Positions 22,401-31,395 of a stretch of 45,880 nt of DNA are shown in pieces. The stretch spans positions 1 through 45,880 of the forward strand of contig NZ_QDAH01000047.1 of the NCBI RefSeq assembly GCF_003075415.1, written 5' to 3'. The number at the start of each line of letters is the position of its first letter. Position 1 is the stretch's first letter. The stretch is from Microvirga sp. KLBC 81 (GTDB lineage: Bacteria > Pseudomonadota > Alphaproteobacteria > Rhizobiales > Beijerinckiaceae). Position numbers and translations under genes: made by a program. A model generated the notes under the pieces. It did no database searches. It worked only from the letters and a program-made list of their open reading frames with translations, and had not been told where the DNA came from.

Positions 22401-22595
22401 CTATTCCTGATTCCCACGGGTGTTGCCCGATGCCTGGCCGCCCTTTCGGCCTGCTTCCGAGGCAAGCTCTCGATCTTGCGAGAAAGACCGCTTCTCTGCA
22501 GGAACGCTCTTGCCGCCTTTGCTTGCAATTTCGCGCTGGCGATCGGAATCCATGGACGCGAAACCGCGCTTCGAAGTTGAACTACTTGGCGCCAT
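22401..22595 (-). CDS. KGG-repeat stress-induced protein (GsiB-like)
   Basis: 64 residues from ATG 22595, with a very good AAGGAGG ribosome-binding site. Two KGG-type motifs are visible: RGFASMDSDRQREIASKGGK and RELASEAGRKGGQASGNTRG. Such small, hydrophilic, glycine-rich proteins are known as general-stress or desiccation-related proteins in bacteria. The promoter at 22633-22657 is EcfG-like with GGTT instead of CGTT. The AGGAGG sequence is a plausible pairing site for C-rich sRNA loops, which is inference only. Confidence 0.88.
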   Translation of the reverse strand: MAPSSSTSKRGFASMDSDRQREIASKGGKSVPAEKRSFSQDRELASEAGRKGGQASGNTRGNQE

Positions 22596-22632
22596 CTTAT
22601 GCCTCCTTGACCAATGGTGTTCGTGGATGAAC

Positions 22633-22657
22633 AACCACTCGCAAATTCGATGGTTCC
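22633..22657 (-). promoter_or_regulatory. EcfG-type promoter of the KGG gene
   Basis: Minus strand GGAAC (22657-22653), 16 bp, GGTT (22636-22633); only the first base of the -10 differs from the others. It lies 37 bases before ATG 22595. Confidence 0.7.
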
Positions 22658-23166
22658 GAGGGGGGAGGGGTAACCTTTGCAAAAAAATTTGCATGAAAAA
22701 AAGCAATGTAGATGAAGAACGTTTTCCACTTTGATTGCCACGCTTAAATAATTGTGACGCTCTGTTGTTTGTACCTTTAGCCGCTGGGGATGATACGGGC
22801 TCGAAAAGCACAGAAAAAGGGAAATTATATTTAAGAAGTTAACGCGATTACGACACAAGTATTTGACCTCACCTGAGTCTAGAAAGCAGGCTCGCAAGAT
22901 TCTCGAATGTCGATCCGCTTGCCAAAACAGGCGTGATTCAACCGCAATATTCGGTAGCGTGCTGTGCGTGACTATCCGGCCGTTCCGGTTTGACTCTGCG
23001 ACTTCGCTGCCAGCCCATCGATTGACTGACACCCGAGATTGTGACCCGGATGCTCCCTTCCTGTGATATCCAGCACCCTGGAAGCCCTGCAGGCCGTATC
23101 ATGGGAGTGATTGGCAGGACGGCTCGGTGTATGAGTTTCAGGAGCCATGAATGATGAGAGGGCAGG
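22658..23166. other. Gene-free stretch between the stress island and the HIT gene
   Basis: About 500 bases, partly AT-rich (22660-22880). I see no supported gene, no further EcfG motif and no repeat. It marks the right edge of the general stress response island. Confidence 0.45.
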
Positions 23167-23589
23167 ATGACCTACGACGACAACAACGTGTTCGCGAAGA
23201 TCCTGAGAGGCGAGCTGCCGTGCCACAAGGTCTATGAGACCGAGCATGTGTTGGCCTTCATGGACATCATGCCCCGCGGCGACGGGCATGTGCTGGTCGT
23301 CCCCAAGGCAAAATCCCGCAATATCCTCGATGCGAAGCCCGATGATCTCGCGGAGCTTTTCAAGGCTGTCCAGATCGTCGGCCGCGCGACCAAGGAAGCC
23401 TTCTCGGCCGCTGGCCTGACGATCCAGCAGTTCAATGAGAGTGCGGGCGGGCAGGTGGTGTTTCACCTGCACGTACATGTCATTCCGCGCTTCGAAGGCG
23501 TGCCTTTGAAACCGCATACGGGCCAAATGGAGGCCAACGGTGTGCTGGCCGGTTTCGCCGAGAAGATCCGAGCGGCCCTCCACCGTTGA
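23167..23589 (+). CDS. HIT family nucleotide hydrolase/transferase
   Basis: 140 residues from ATG 23167, with GAGGGCAGG upstream. VFAKILRGELPCHKVYETEH and AFMDIMPRGDGHVLVVPKAK are the conserved N-terminal strands, FNESAGGQVVFHLHVHVIPR carries the His-x-His-x-His-x-x triad with the catalytic middle His. The family (HinT/Fhit-like) hydrolyses AMP-lysine, AMP-amides or dinucleoside polyphosphates in the cytoplasm. The gene stands alone, convergent with glpD. Confidence 0.92.
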   Translation: MTYDDNNVFAKILRGELPCHKVYETEHVLAFMDIMPRGDGHVLVVPKAKSRNILDAKPDDLAELFKAVQIVGRATKEAFSAAGLTIQQFNESAGGQVVFHLHVHVIPRFEGVPLKPHTGQMEANGVLAGFAEKIRAALHR

Positions 23590-23691
23590 TGCAAGAAGCA
23601 GGAGGCGGCGTTCGGGCCGCTCTCCCGCAAAATGTGCTGACTTCATGCATCCTGAGGGGAGGGGCAGAACCGGTGATGCCCCGCTCACTTC

Positions 23692-25230
23692 CTACTGGGC
23701 CGCGATGGATGCCGCTTTCTGCCTGGCGATATAGGCATCGATGCTGGCCGGGGCGCCGGCCGGCACATGCAGGCCGAGCTTCGAGCGGCGCCAGAGGATG
23801 TCCTCGGCCGTGCGCGCCCATTCACGCCGCATGAGGTAATCGACCTCCGCCGCCGTGAGCCCCGCGCCGAAATCCTCCCCGAGATCGGTCATCGACTTGG
23901 CCTGACCGAGCAGCTCAAGAATGCGTGTGCCATAGGCGCGCGACAGGCGGTATGCCACCTGCTCCGGCAGGAAGGGCCAGCGCTGGCGCACGGTGGCGAG
24001 GAACTTGTCGAAGTCGGCGTCGATGATGTCGCCGCCCGGCATCTTGGCGTTCTCGGTCCAGGATGGCTTCATGTCGGGGAAGAAGGCCTTCAACTCTTCG
24101 AGCGCATGCTCCGAAAGCTTCCGGAAGGTGGTGATCTTGCCGCCGAAGATCGACAGAACCGGTGCCTGGCCCTGCGGCGCGTCCATGTCGAACACGTAGT
24201 CGCGGGTCACGGCGGAGGCGTTGGACGAGCCGTCGTCGAAGAGCGGACGCACGCCGGAATAGCTCCACACGACCTCGGTGGGGGTGACCTGCTTCTTGAA
24301 GAAATGGTTCACGACATTGCAGAGGTACTGCACTTCGTCCGGGCTGATCTCGACCTTCTTGTCCGGCACGGACTCGACCGGGATGTCGGTGGTGCCGATG
24401 AGAGTGAACTTCTCCTGGTAGGGGATGGCGAACACGATGCGCTTGTCCGTGTTCTGCAGGATGAAGGCCTGCTCGGTATCGAAGAGTTTGGGCACCACGA
24501 TGTGGCTGCCCTTCACGAGGCGCACGTTCTTCGTGGTGTTGAGGCCGAGCTTGGCATTGAGCACGTCGGCCACGAAGGGGCCACCCGCATTGACGATGAC
24601 CTTGGCGCGGACTGCCTGCGTCTCGCCGGTCTCCACGTTCTGCAAGGTCGCCACCCAGATCTGACCGTCGCGGCGGGCGGAGGTGAGCTTGGTCCGCACG
24701 CGGATATCGGCACCCTTCTCGAAGGCGTCGAGGGCATTGAGTGCCACCATGCGGCTGTCCTCGACCCAGCAGTCGGAATAGACGAAGGCGGTGTCGAAGC
24801 CGGGCTTCAGGGCTTGGCCTGCCGGATGCCTGGTGAGGTGGATCGTTTCCGTACCCGGGAGGTTCTTGCGCGGGGCAAGATGGTCGTAGAGGAAGAGTCC
24901 CAGGCGCACGAACCAGGCCGGGCGGATACCCCTCTCATGGGGCAGGATGAAGCGCAGCGGCCAGATGATGTGGGGCGCGGAATTCAAAAGGCGCTCACGC
25001 TCGAACAGGGCCTCGCGGACCAGACGGAACTCGTAATATTCGAGATAGCGCAGGCCGCCATGGATCAGCTTCGTCGAGGCAGAGGAGGTGTAGCCCGCCA
25101 GATCGCCCTGCTCGCAGAGCACCACGGAAAGGCCTCGGCCCACCGCATCGCGCGCGATGCCCGCGCCATTGATGCCGCCGCCAACAATGAGAAGATCGGT
25201 TACTGCCGTCACGAACGAGTCTTTCTTCAC
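23692..25230 (-). CDS. glpD: Aerobic glycerol-3-phosphate dehydrogenase
   Basis: 512 residues from GTG 25230; GTG 25212 (before TAVTDLLIVGGG) is a shorter alternative. The FAD motif DLLIVGGGINGAGIARDAVG is followed by CEQGDLAGYTSSASTKLIHG and GGLRYLEYYEFRLVREALFE, all diagnostic of GlpD. The middle has VVWSYSGVRPLFDDGSSNAS and FGGKITTFRKLSEHAL. It oxidises sn-glycerol 3-phosphate to dihydroxyacetone phosphate at the inner membrane and passes electrons to ubiquinone. The length fits the family. No glpK, glpF or glpR homologue is next to it; an MFS transporter lies upstream on the same strand, 36 bp away, and could be cotranscribed. Confidence 0.93.
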   Translation of the reverse strand: MKKDSFVTAVTDLLIVGGGINGAGIARDAVGRGLSVVLCEQGDLAGYTSSASTKLIHGGLRYLEYYEFRLVREALFERERLLNSAPHIIWPLRFILPHERGIRPAWFVRLGLFLYDHLAPRKNLPGTETIHLTRHPAGQALKPGFDTAFVYSDCWVEDSRMVALNALDAFEKGADIRVRTKLTSARRDGQIWVATLQNVETGETQAVRAKVIVNAGGPFVADVLNAKLGLNTTKNVRLVKGSHIVVPKLFDTEQAFILQNTDKRIVFAIPYQEKFTLIGTTDIPVESVPDKKVEISPDEVQYLCNVVNHFFKKQVTPTEVVWSYSGVRPLFDDGSSNASAVTRDYVFDMDAPQGQAPVLSIFGGKITTFRKLSEHALEELKAFFPDMKPSWTENAKMPGGDIIDADFDKFLATVRQRWPFLPEQVAYRLSRAYGTRILELLGQAKSMTDLGEDFGAGLTAAEVDYLMRREWARTAEDILWRRSKLGLHVPAGAPASIDAYIARQKAASIAAQ

Positions 25231-25266
25231 AAGCCAAGCAATTCAGTTCGTGAGCACATGAGTTCT

Positions 25267-26496
25267 TTAGCCGTCTAACGCAAGTGAATTTTCGGGGTTT
25301 TCACGACGCTTTTGCAACAACAGGACAACAAGGAAGAACCCGAGCGAACAGAAGGACATACCTAAGCACAGGACCATGACGGCGGCATAACTGCCCCACC
25401 ACGCCCAGAGCGCTCCGAACAGAAAGGGGGCGGCGGCGGTGGTCAGGCGCACCGGCATGGCGATCATGCCTTGGACCGTGCCGTAGCTCTCGCGCCCGAA
25501 CATTTCCGGGGGAAGAAGGGCGCGGACGATGGTCATCATCCCGTTCGAGGCGCCGAAGAGCGCCGCAAAGGCCGCGACCAGCCAGGAGCCTGGTGAAAGC
25601 AGGGGCAGGAGCCCGAAGGCGAGAACGCCCAGGCCCAAGGTGACGACGCCGATGCCTTTCATGCCGAAGGCGCGTTCGCCCATGGCCATGGTCATCCGCC
25701 CGGCCACCTGAGCCGGGCCGATGATGGAAAAAGCGATCACGGCCATTTCCAGGCTGTAGCCGTTCTCCGTGAGGAGCGGGATCAGGTGGATCGGCAGGCC
25801 CGCTGCGATGAGGCCCTGGAGAACGGAGGAGGCTACGAAGCACCAGAAGGACGCCTTGAGCAGCACATGGCGGGCACTGGGCGTGAGAGGGCGCGGCTGT
25901 CCGCTCGCATGCTGAGAGGCCTTCAGCGCCGGCGGGATGGCAATCGCATGCACCACGGCACAGATGGCCAGATTGAAGGCGGCCAAGACGAGGAGGGCGT
26001 TGCGCCAGCCTAGATGCTCAATGAGCAGGTGGGTGAGGGGAATGAAGACCGTGCTGGCAAAGCCTGCCACCAGGGTCATGAAGGTGATGCCCCGCCGGGC
26101 GAGGAAGCCGAGCCTCCGGGCCAGAACCGCAAAGCCGGGCTCGTAGAACACGCTGCTCATGGAAAGGCCCAACCCCGCCCAGATGAGGACGAAGGCCGGG
26201 TAGCTCTCGACCTGCGACCAGAGCGCCAGAAGCACGGCCGCCAGAACCGAGCCGCCCGTCATCACCGTGCGGCCATAGCCCAGATCGATGAGACGCCCGA
26301 CCGGCACGGCGAAGAGGGCGGAGGTTCCGAGCGCCAGGGAATAGGCCGCCGTCAGCTCGGACTTGCCCCAGCCCAGCTCCCGGCCCATCGGATCGACGAA
26401 GAGGGCAAAGGCATAAAAGATCGTGCCGTAGGAGATCAGCACGGTCAGCGACAGGGAGGAGACGAAGGCCCAGGGCATGCGGGCAGGGGAGGACAT
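25267..26496 (-). CDS. Major facilitator superfamily transporter
   Basis: 409 residues from ATG 26496, with AGGGGAGG just upstream. Twelve hydrophobic segments alternate with short loops. The loop after helix 2 (VGRLIDLGYGRTVMTGGSVL) is the MFS A-motif, and ARRLGFLARRGITFMTLVAG follows helix 4. The shape (FYAFALFVDPMGRELGWGKS near the N-terminus) resembles the oxalate/formate or monocarboxylate branch (YnfM/RhmT/UhpC-like sets), but the substrate cannot be deduced. It precedes glpD on the same strand, so a role in taking up a glycerol-derived or C3 compound is a possibility only. Confidence 0.85.
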   Translation of the reverse strand: MSSPARMPWAFVSSLSLTVLISYGTIFYAFALFVDPMGRELGWGKSELTAAYSLALGTSALFAVPVGRLIDLGYGRTVMTGGSVLAAVLLALWSQVESYPAFVLIWAGLGLSMSSVFYEPGFAVLARRLGFLARRGITFMTLVAGFASTVFIPLTHLLIEHLGWRNALLVLAAFNLAICAVVHAIAIPPALKASQHASGQPRPLTPSARHVLLKASFWCFVASSVLQGLIAAGLPIHLIPLLTENGYSLEMAVIAFSIIGPAQVAGRMTMAMGERAFGMKGIGVVTLGLGVLAFGLLPLLSPGSWLVAAFAALFGASNGMMTIVRALLPPEMFGRESYGTVQGMIAMPVRLTTAAAPFLFGALWAWWGSYAAVMVLCLGMSFCSLGFFLVVLLLQKRRENPENSLALDG

Positions 26497-26789
26497 GATC
26501 TCTTTCTGATGGTGTTGCAGCCCTTTATGTCAGTCCCCGAGGTTGACGGATAGGGCTTTAACCCTCATATGAACAGCACGGCGTCAGCGCTCGACCACGA
26601 GCCGCTTGAGCGGGACTGCGTGACGGAAATTCGTTAAAAGCGAAAGCCCGGTCCCCTTCTTCAATCGCTTGACCCATACGATCGCCCCATCACGCGGGTT
26701 GTCGCCTTGAGAGCCCTGAAGCGCCTTAGCTTAAGAAAAGCCGAACCTGCTTTGCGGCTCACCGCATCCGTTCGAAAGACGATATCACT

Positions 26790-28274
26790 TTGACACTCTT
26801 CACTGATTTCGGATTGGCACAGCCGATCCTGAAGGCCCTGGCCGCTGAAGGCTACGAGAAGCCCACACCCATCCAGGCCCAGACCATTCCCTATGCCATG
26901 GAAGGCCGCGACGTCTGCGGCATCGCCCAGACCGGAACCGGCAAGACGGCCGCCTTCGCGCTGCCGATTCTCCACTGCCTGTCGCAGGACCCGAAGCCGC
27001 GTCAGCGCAAGAGCGCCCGCGTGCTCGTGCTCAGCCCCACTCGCGAGCTCTCCGGTCAGATCGCCGACAGCTTCCGCGCCTATGGCCGCAACCTGAAGCT
27101 CACCACCACCGTGGTGTTCGGTGGCGTCACCATCTCCCGCCAGGAGAAGGAACTCGCGGGCGGCGTCGACGTGCTCGTCGCCACGCCCGGCCGACTGCTC
27201 GATCTCGTGGATCGCAAGTCGCTGACGTTGCGTGACATCGAGATTCTCGTCCTCGACGAGGCAGACCAGATGCTCGATCTCGGCTTCATCCATGCGCTCA
27301 AGCGCATCGTGACCCTGCTGCCGAAGGAGCGCCAGAGCCTGTTCTTCTCGGCTACCATGCCGAAGACGATCTCGACGCTTGCCGACTCCTTCCTGCGCGA
27401 TCCCGCTCATGTGGCGGTAACGCCTGTCGCCACCACCGCCGAGCGTGTGGAGCAGAGCGTCATCTTCGTGCCGACGAACCGCAAGCAGGTTCTGCTCGAA
27501 ACGCTCCTGCGCGATCCGTCCATCGACCGCGTGCTCGTCTTCACCCGCACCAAGCACGGCGCGGACAAGGTGGTGCGTGGTCTCGATAAGGCCGGAATCG
27601 TAGGTGCGGCCATTCACGGCAACAAGTCCCAGCCGCAGCGTGAACGCGCGCTCGCTGGATTCCGTGACGGCTCGTGCCGAGTGCTCGTGGCAACCGACAT
27701 CGCCGCGCGCGGCATCGACGTGGAAGGCGTGACGCACGTCATCAACTACGACCTGCCGAACGTGCCGGAATCTTACGTCCACCGCATCGGCCGTACCGCG
27801 CGCGCTGGCGCAACGGGCCTTGCGATCTCGTTCTGCAACGACGAGGAAAAGGCGTACCTGAAGGACATCGAGAAGCTGACGCGCCTGAAAGTGCCGGTCA
27901 TGCCGCTGCCGGAAGGGCTTCCTGCAGCTCCGGCTCCATCCGAGCACCGCGGTGAGCCGCAGCGCGGTCGTCCGGCACCTCATGCCCGTGGGCATCAGGG
28001 CCACGGCCAGCCGCGCAGTGCAGATCCGAATGCCGAAAAAGGCCCCAAGCGCCGTCGCCGCCGTGGCGGCAAGCCGGGAGGCGGTCAGCCGCAAGGTGGA
28101 CATCCGGCCGCCAACCAGCCGCGTCCAGCGCATGGCCAGAAATCCGCTCAGGGTCAGCGTCCTCAACAGGGACAACGGCCCGCTCAAGCGAAGTCTGCTC
28201 CCAGCCGGTCGGATGGACGCCGTGGAGACGGCGCACAGGTTGCGTGGCTCGAAAAGAGCCCGCGCCGTCGCTAA
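26790..28274 (+). CDS. DEAD-box RNA helicase, RhlE-like
   Basis: 494 residues from TTG 26790 (MTLFTDFGLAQPILKAL); no ATG gives the Q-motif region. All helicase motifs are present: Q motif PTPIQAQTIP, I AQTGTGKTAAF, Ia SPTREL, Ib ATPGR, II DEAD, III SAT, IV VLVFTRTKHGADK, V ATDIAARGIDVEGVTHVINY, VI HRIGRTARAG. The last 110 residues are basic and rich in Gln, Gly, Pro and His (KRRRRRGGKPGGGQPQGGHP), an RNA-binding tail. It unwinds short RNA duplexes in ribosome assembly or RNA decay. A terminator follows 20 bases after the stop. A 500-codon open frame on the opposite strand is an artefact of GC-rich coding sequence. Confidence 0.95.
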   Translation: MTLFTDFGLAQPILKALAAEGYEKPTPIQAQTIPYAMEGRDVCGIAQTGTGKTAAFALPILHCLSQDPKPRQRKSARVLVLSPTRELSGQIADSFRAYGRNLKLTTTVVFGGVTISRQEKELAGGVDVLVATPGRLLDLVDRKSLTLRDIEILVLDEADQMLDLGFIHALKRIVTLLPKERQSLFFSATMPKTISTLADSFLRDPAHVAVTPVATTAERVEQSVIFVPTNRKQVLLETLLRDPSIDRVLVFTRTKHGADKVVRGLDKAGIVGAAIHGNKSQPQRERALAGFRDGSCRVLVATDIAARGIDVEGVTHVINYDLPNVPESYVHRIGRTARAGATGLAISFCNDEEKAYLKDIEKLTRLKVPVMPLPEGLPAAPAPSEHRGEPQRGRPAPHARGHQGHGQPRSADPNAEKGPKRRRRRGGKPGGGQPQGGHPAANQPRPAHGQKSAQGQRPQQGQRPAQAKSAPSRSDGRRGDGAQVAWLEKSPRRR

Positions 28275-28294
28275 AACGAATAGCGCAAACGAGA

Positions 28295-28319
28295 AGGGCG
28301 CCTCAGGGCGCCCTTTTTC
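28295..28319 (+). terminator. Terminator of the DEAD-box helicase gene
   Basis: An 8-bp stem (28295-28302 with 28307-28314, AGGGCGCC), loop TCAG, followed by TTTT. Confidence 0.88.
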
Positions 28320-28337
28320 ACGAGTTCATGATTGGTT

Positions 28338-29189
28338 TCAATGCTGCGCCGCCTCGCGATCGGTGGTGCCCGGGGGAGATCCTGAGATCAGGCCCTTTCT
28401 CAACGGCGAGTTTGCACTGAATAGCGAGGGCGCGAGCAGATGCGCCACACGTCCTGCCACGAACAGAACATTGAACTGCTTGTCGCCATACTCCCGGTCC
28501 CGCGCTACCGGCACGAAGCCTGCCCTCAAGAGCGTGTCGGCGACGCCGCCCGCGCTGCCGCCTTCCTGCCAGAAGGGAAAGGTCTCGCATTCGATGAAGA
28601 CCGCAAGCGTCTTTTCCAGCATGCGGGGAGCGCCCGCCAGAACACGTTCGGCAGCGCCCTCGACATCGATCCAGAGGAAGAAGCTCTGGTCCCTGGCATT
28701 CAGACGATCTCCGAAGAGGCTGTCGAGAGTATGCGCCTCGACCTCGTAATCCTCATAGGCAATCTCTTCGTTGCGCAGCAGCAGCGATGTCTTACCCTCG
28801 TGCTGACCGCGCGGCGCATGGATCGTGATGCGACCATCAGAGTCTGAGATGGCGAGGTTGCGATAGTCGATGCCACGGGCTGAGAGCGCCTCTCGATGAC
28901 GGGCATGGGTCTTGGGATTGGCCTCGAAGGCGATGACCTCGCAGTTCGGAGCCTTGTCGCGCACTGCCAGTGAAAGAGAGCCATCGAACGCGCCGATATC
29001 GCAGATGACATCAGGCTTCAGAATGTCGATGAGATGCAGGAACGTGGCTCGCAAAGCCGCATGACCCTCTGCACCTTTCGGAGCAGAAGACAGCACGTTC
29101 ACGTCCCGCATCAGCACAAAAGACACGGCGTGGTTCAGGCGCGTGATGCCGAGCCAGTCGGCAAGCCGCTTTTTCAGGCGCTCCAGCAC
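28338..29189 (-). CDS. FkbM family methyltransferase
   Basis: 283 residues from GTG 29189, 11 bp after the preceding permease stop; the open frame runs further upstream but there it is only a shadow of the permease. SAM-binding features are DVICDIGAFDGSLSLAVRD and CEVIAFEANPKTHARHREAL; the family block SFFLWIDVEGAAERVLAGAP and AVFIECETFPFWQEG follow. FkbM enzymes O-methylate sugars or polyketides and are common in surface-glycan clusters. It is the last gene of a long minus-strand string that begins with four glycosyltransferase-type genes, so methylation of a glycan made by that string is a reasonable inference. Confidence 0.85.
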   Translation of the reverse strand: MLERLKKRLADWLGITRLNHAVSFVLMRDVNVLSSAPKGAEGHAALRATFLHLIDILKPDVICDIGAFDGSLSLAVRDKAPNCEVIAFEANPKTHARHREALSARGIDYRNLAISDSDGRITIHAPRGQHEGKTSLLLRNEEIAYEDYEVEAHTLDSLFGDRLNARDQSFFLWIDVEGAAERVLAGAPRMLEKTLAVFIECETFPFWQEGGSAGGVADTLLRAGFVPVARDREYGDKQFNVLFVAGRVAHLLAPSLFSANSPLRKGLISGSPPGTTDREAAQH

Positions 29190-29200
29190 ATCACGTCCAA

Positions 29201-30379
29201 TCAGTGATACGGATCGGCCGCATCGCGCAGTCCGTCGCCCATGAAGTTGAAGGCGAGTACGACGACGATCACGGGCACCATGGGGAAGAGCAGCCACGGA
29301 TGGAGCTGCACCGCGGCGAGATTCTGCGCCTCGTTGAGCAGCACGCCCCAGCTCGTGACCGGCGGGCGAAGGCCGAGGCCCAGGAAGGAGAGGGCGGTCT
29401 CGCCGAGGATCATGGAAGGGATCGAGAGCGTCGCGGAGGCGATCAGGTGACTCATGAAGTTCGGGATGAGATGGCGAGCGATGATGCGCCTCTTGGAAGC
29501 GCCCATCAGTTCTGCCGCCTTCACGAAATCCTCCTCGCGCAAGGCGAGCAGCTTCGAGCGCACGGCACGCGCCAGGCCTGGCCAGTCGAGGAGGCCCAGG
29601 ATGATCGTGATGCCGAAGAAGACGAGGATCGGGCTCCAGTTCGGCGGCAGCGCTGCGGAGAGTGCGAGCCACAGGGGCAGTTCTGGCAGGGAGCGCAGGA
29701 TCTCGATCATGCGCTGGATCACGTGGTCGACCCAGCCGCCGATATAGCCCGCGAGACCTCCGAAGAAGAGGCCGAGCGCGAAGGACACTGCAATGCCGAT
29801 GATGCCGATGGTGAGCGAGATGCGCGCGCCATAGATGATGCGCGAGAACATGTCCCGTCCCAGCCGATCCGTGCCGAGAAGGAACATCGTGCCGTTCTCA
29901 GGCGGGCAGATGAGATGCACATTCGTGTTCCAGACACCCCAGAACGCGTAAGGATCGCCCCGGCAGAAGAAGCGGATCGGCTGCGGCTGGGATGTGTCGA
30001 CCGTGTAGACGCGCCGGAACGTCTCGAGATCGAAGGTGAACTTGTACGGATATACGAAAGGCCCAACGAAGCGACCCTCATGCATGAGGTGGATCGGCTG
30101 CGGAGGCGCATAGAGAAAATCGCCGTGCCGCTTCGTCTGGTTGTAGGGCGCGATGACCTCTACGAAGGGCACGATGAGATAGAAGACGAGCAGTACGAAG
30201 GCGGCAGCCAGGGCGATCTTGTGGCGGCGGAACTTCCACCACATGAGCTGCCAGGATGAGGCGCGATAGAAGCTCTCGTTCTCGGTCCCGATAGGCTCGG
30301 TCGCTCCTGGATCGAAGGGCGTCGGATCTACGTAATGGCGCTTGGAGGAAGGACTCGTGGATGGAAGGGCCGTGCTCAT
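29201..30379 (-). CDS. Peptide-type ABC transporter permease (DppC/YejE-like)
   Basis: 392 residues from ATG 30379, which overlaps the previous stop as ATGA. The first helix (KIALAAAFVLLVFYLIVPFV) is followed by a long periplasmic segment of about 110 residues (residues 65-175, including FYLLxx-type aromatic stretches) as in YejE-type proteins. The permease core contains GTDRLGRDMFSRIIYGARIS and the EAA loop in EDFVKAAELMGASKRRIIAR, then FLGLGLRPPVTSWGVLLNEA. It forms the import channel with the YejB-like partner. All transporter parts (ATPase, binding protein, two permeases) are encoded in a row with overlapping genes. Confidence 0.92.
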   Translation of the reverse strand: MSTALPSTSPSSKRHYVDPTPFDPGATEPIGTENESFYRASSWQLMWWKFRRHKIALAAAFVLLVFYLIVPFVEVIAPYNQTKRHGDFLYAPPQPIHLMHEGRFVGPFVYPYKFTFDLETFRRVYTVDTSQPQPIRFFCRGDPYAFWGVWNTNVHLICPPENGTMFLLGTDRLGRDMFSRIIYGARISLTIGIIGIAVSFALGLFFGGLAGYIGGWVDHVIQRMIEILRSLPELPLWLALSAALPPNWSPILVFFGITIILGLLDWPGLARAVRSKLLALREEDFVKAAELMGASKRRIIARHLIPNFMSHLIASATLSIPSMILGETALSFLGLGLRPPVTSWGVLLNEAQNLAAVQLHPWLLFPMVPVIVVVLAFNFMGDGLRDAADPYH

Positions 30380-31395
30380 CGCCCGCCTCCCATGCGGATG
30401 CGCGGATCGATCCAAGCCAGCAGAAGATCGGAGATCAGCATGCCGACGACGGTCAGAACCGCGACGAACATCAGGATGAAACCGGCGAGGAACTGGTCCT
30501 GGTTCTTCAACGCGCTGAGCAGAATGGGGCCCACTGTCGGCAGGCTCAACACCAGTGAGACCAGCACCGAGCCCGAGACCAGATGCGGCAGAAGGTTGCC
30601 GATATCCGCGATGAAGGGATTGAGCGACATGCGGAAGGGATATTTCAAGAGCGCCTTCGTGGGCCCGAGGCCCTTCGCTTTCGCTGTCACGTAATATTGC
30701 TTGCCGAGTTCATCGAGCAGGTTCGCGCGCATCCGCCGGATCATGGACGCCGTTCCGGCAAGCCCGATCACGATGGTCGGCACGATGAGGTGCGCGAGGA
30801 AGGATTGGATCTTGGGCCAGTTCCAGGGCTCGCCTGCATATTTCGCATCGTAGAGGCCGCCGATGGAAATTCCGAACCAGCGGTTCAGATAATAGAGCAG
30901 GATGAGGGCGAGCAGGAAACTCGGTGTCGCAAGCCCGATATACCCGATGAAGGTGGCCAGATAATCGCCGATCGAATATTGCCGCGTGGCCGAGTAGATC
31001 GCGATCGGGATCGCGACGATGTGAATGAAGATCACCGCCGCGAGGTTTACAAGAAGCGTCAGCCAAAGGGCATCGCCGACAACGTCGGCAACCGGCTTGT
31101 CATATTCGAACGACCATCCCCAATCGCCCTGCAGCAGGCCGGAGAAGCCGTTGGGGCCGGGCATCACGCCGATCCAGATCAGGTACTGCTCCCAGGCCGG
31201 CCGGTCGAGAGCGTATTGCTTCATCAGGAATTCGGCCTTGGTGATGGAGGCGTTGTCGTTCTGCGCGCGCAGCTCGTAGATCAGGTTGGAGAGAAAGTCT
31301 CCTGGCGGTAGCTTGATGATGAAGAACACCAGCGCCGAGATGATGACGAGCGTGACGGCCATGGTGACGAGGCGACGCAACAGAAAGCGGATCAT
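30376..31395 (-). CDS. Peptide-type ABC transporter permease (DppB/YejB-like)
   Basis: 339 residues from ATG 31395, overlapping the binding-protein stop by 4 bp. MIRFLLRRLVTMAVTLVIIS with FFIIKLPPGDFLSNLIYELR is the typical first helix and loop of DppB/OppB proteins. Other marks are DWGWSFEYDKPVADVVGDAL, GLATPSFLLALILLYYLNRW, and the EAA region YVTAKAKGLGPTKALLKYPF. It has six predicted membrane segments. Together with the next gene it builds the channel of an ATP-driven importer for peptides or peptide-like or opine/sugar-phosphate compounds; the exact substrate is unknown. Confidence 0.92.
   Translation of the reverse strand: MIRFLLRRLVTMAVTLVIISALVFFIIKLPPGDFLSNLIYELRAQNDNASITKAEFLMKQYALDRPAWEQYLIWIGVMPGPNGFSGLLQGDWGWSFEYDKPVADVVGDALWLTLLVNLAAVIFIHIVAIPIAIYSATRQYSIGDYLATFIGYIGLATPSFLLALILLYYLNRWFGISIGGLYDAKYAGEPWNWPKIQSFLAHLIVPTIVIGLAGTASMIRRMRANLLDELGKQYYVTAKAKGLGPTKALLKYPFRMSLNPFIADIGNLLPHLVSGSVLVSLVLSLPTVGPILLSALKNQDQFLAGFILMFVAVLTVVGMLISDLLLAWIDPRIRMGGGR

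Noticed and set aside
23767..25278. 503-codon open frame on the plus strand
   Set aside because: Antisense to glpD, which has clear FAD and family motifs; the plus frame is rich in His, Glu and Ala without any domain.
26661..28187. 508-codon open frame on the minus strand
   Set aside because: It lies antisense to a complete DEAD-box helicase with all motifs; the reverse frame has Arg/His-rich, non-protein-like composition typical of GC-rich shadow frames.
29190..29672. N-terminal extension of the FkbM frame
   Set aside because: It is the shadow of the permease gene; the methyltransferase homology begins after GTG 29189.
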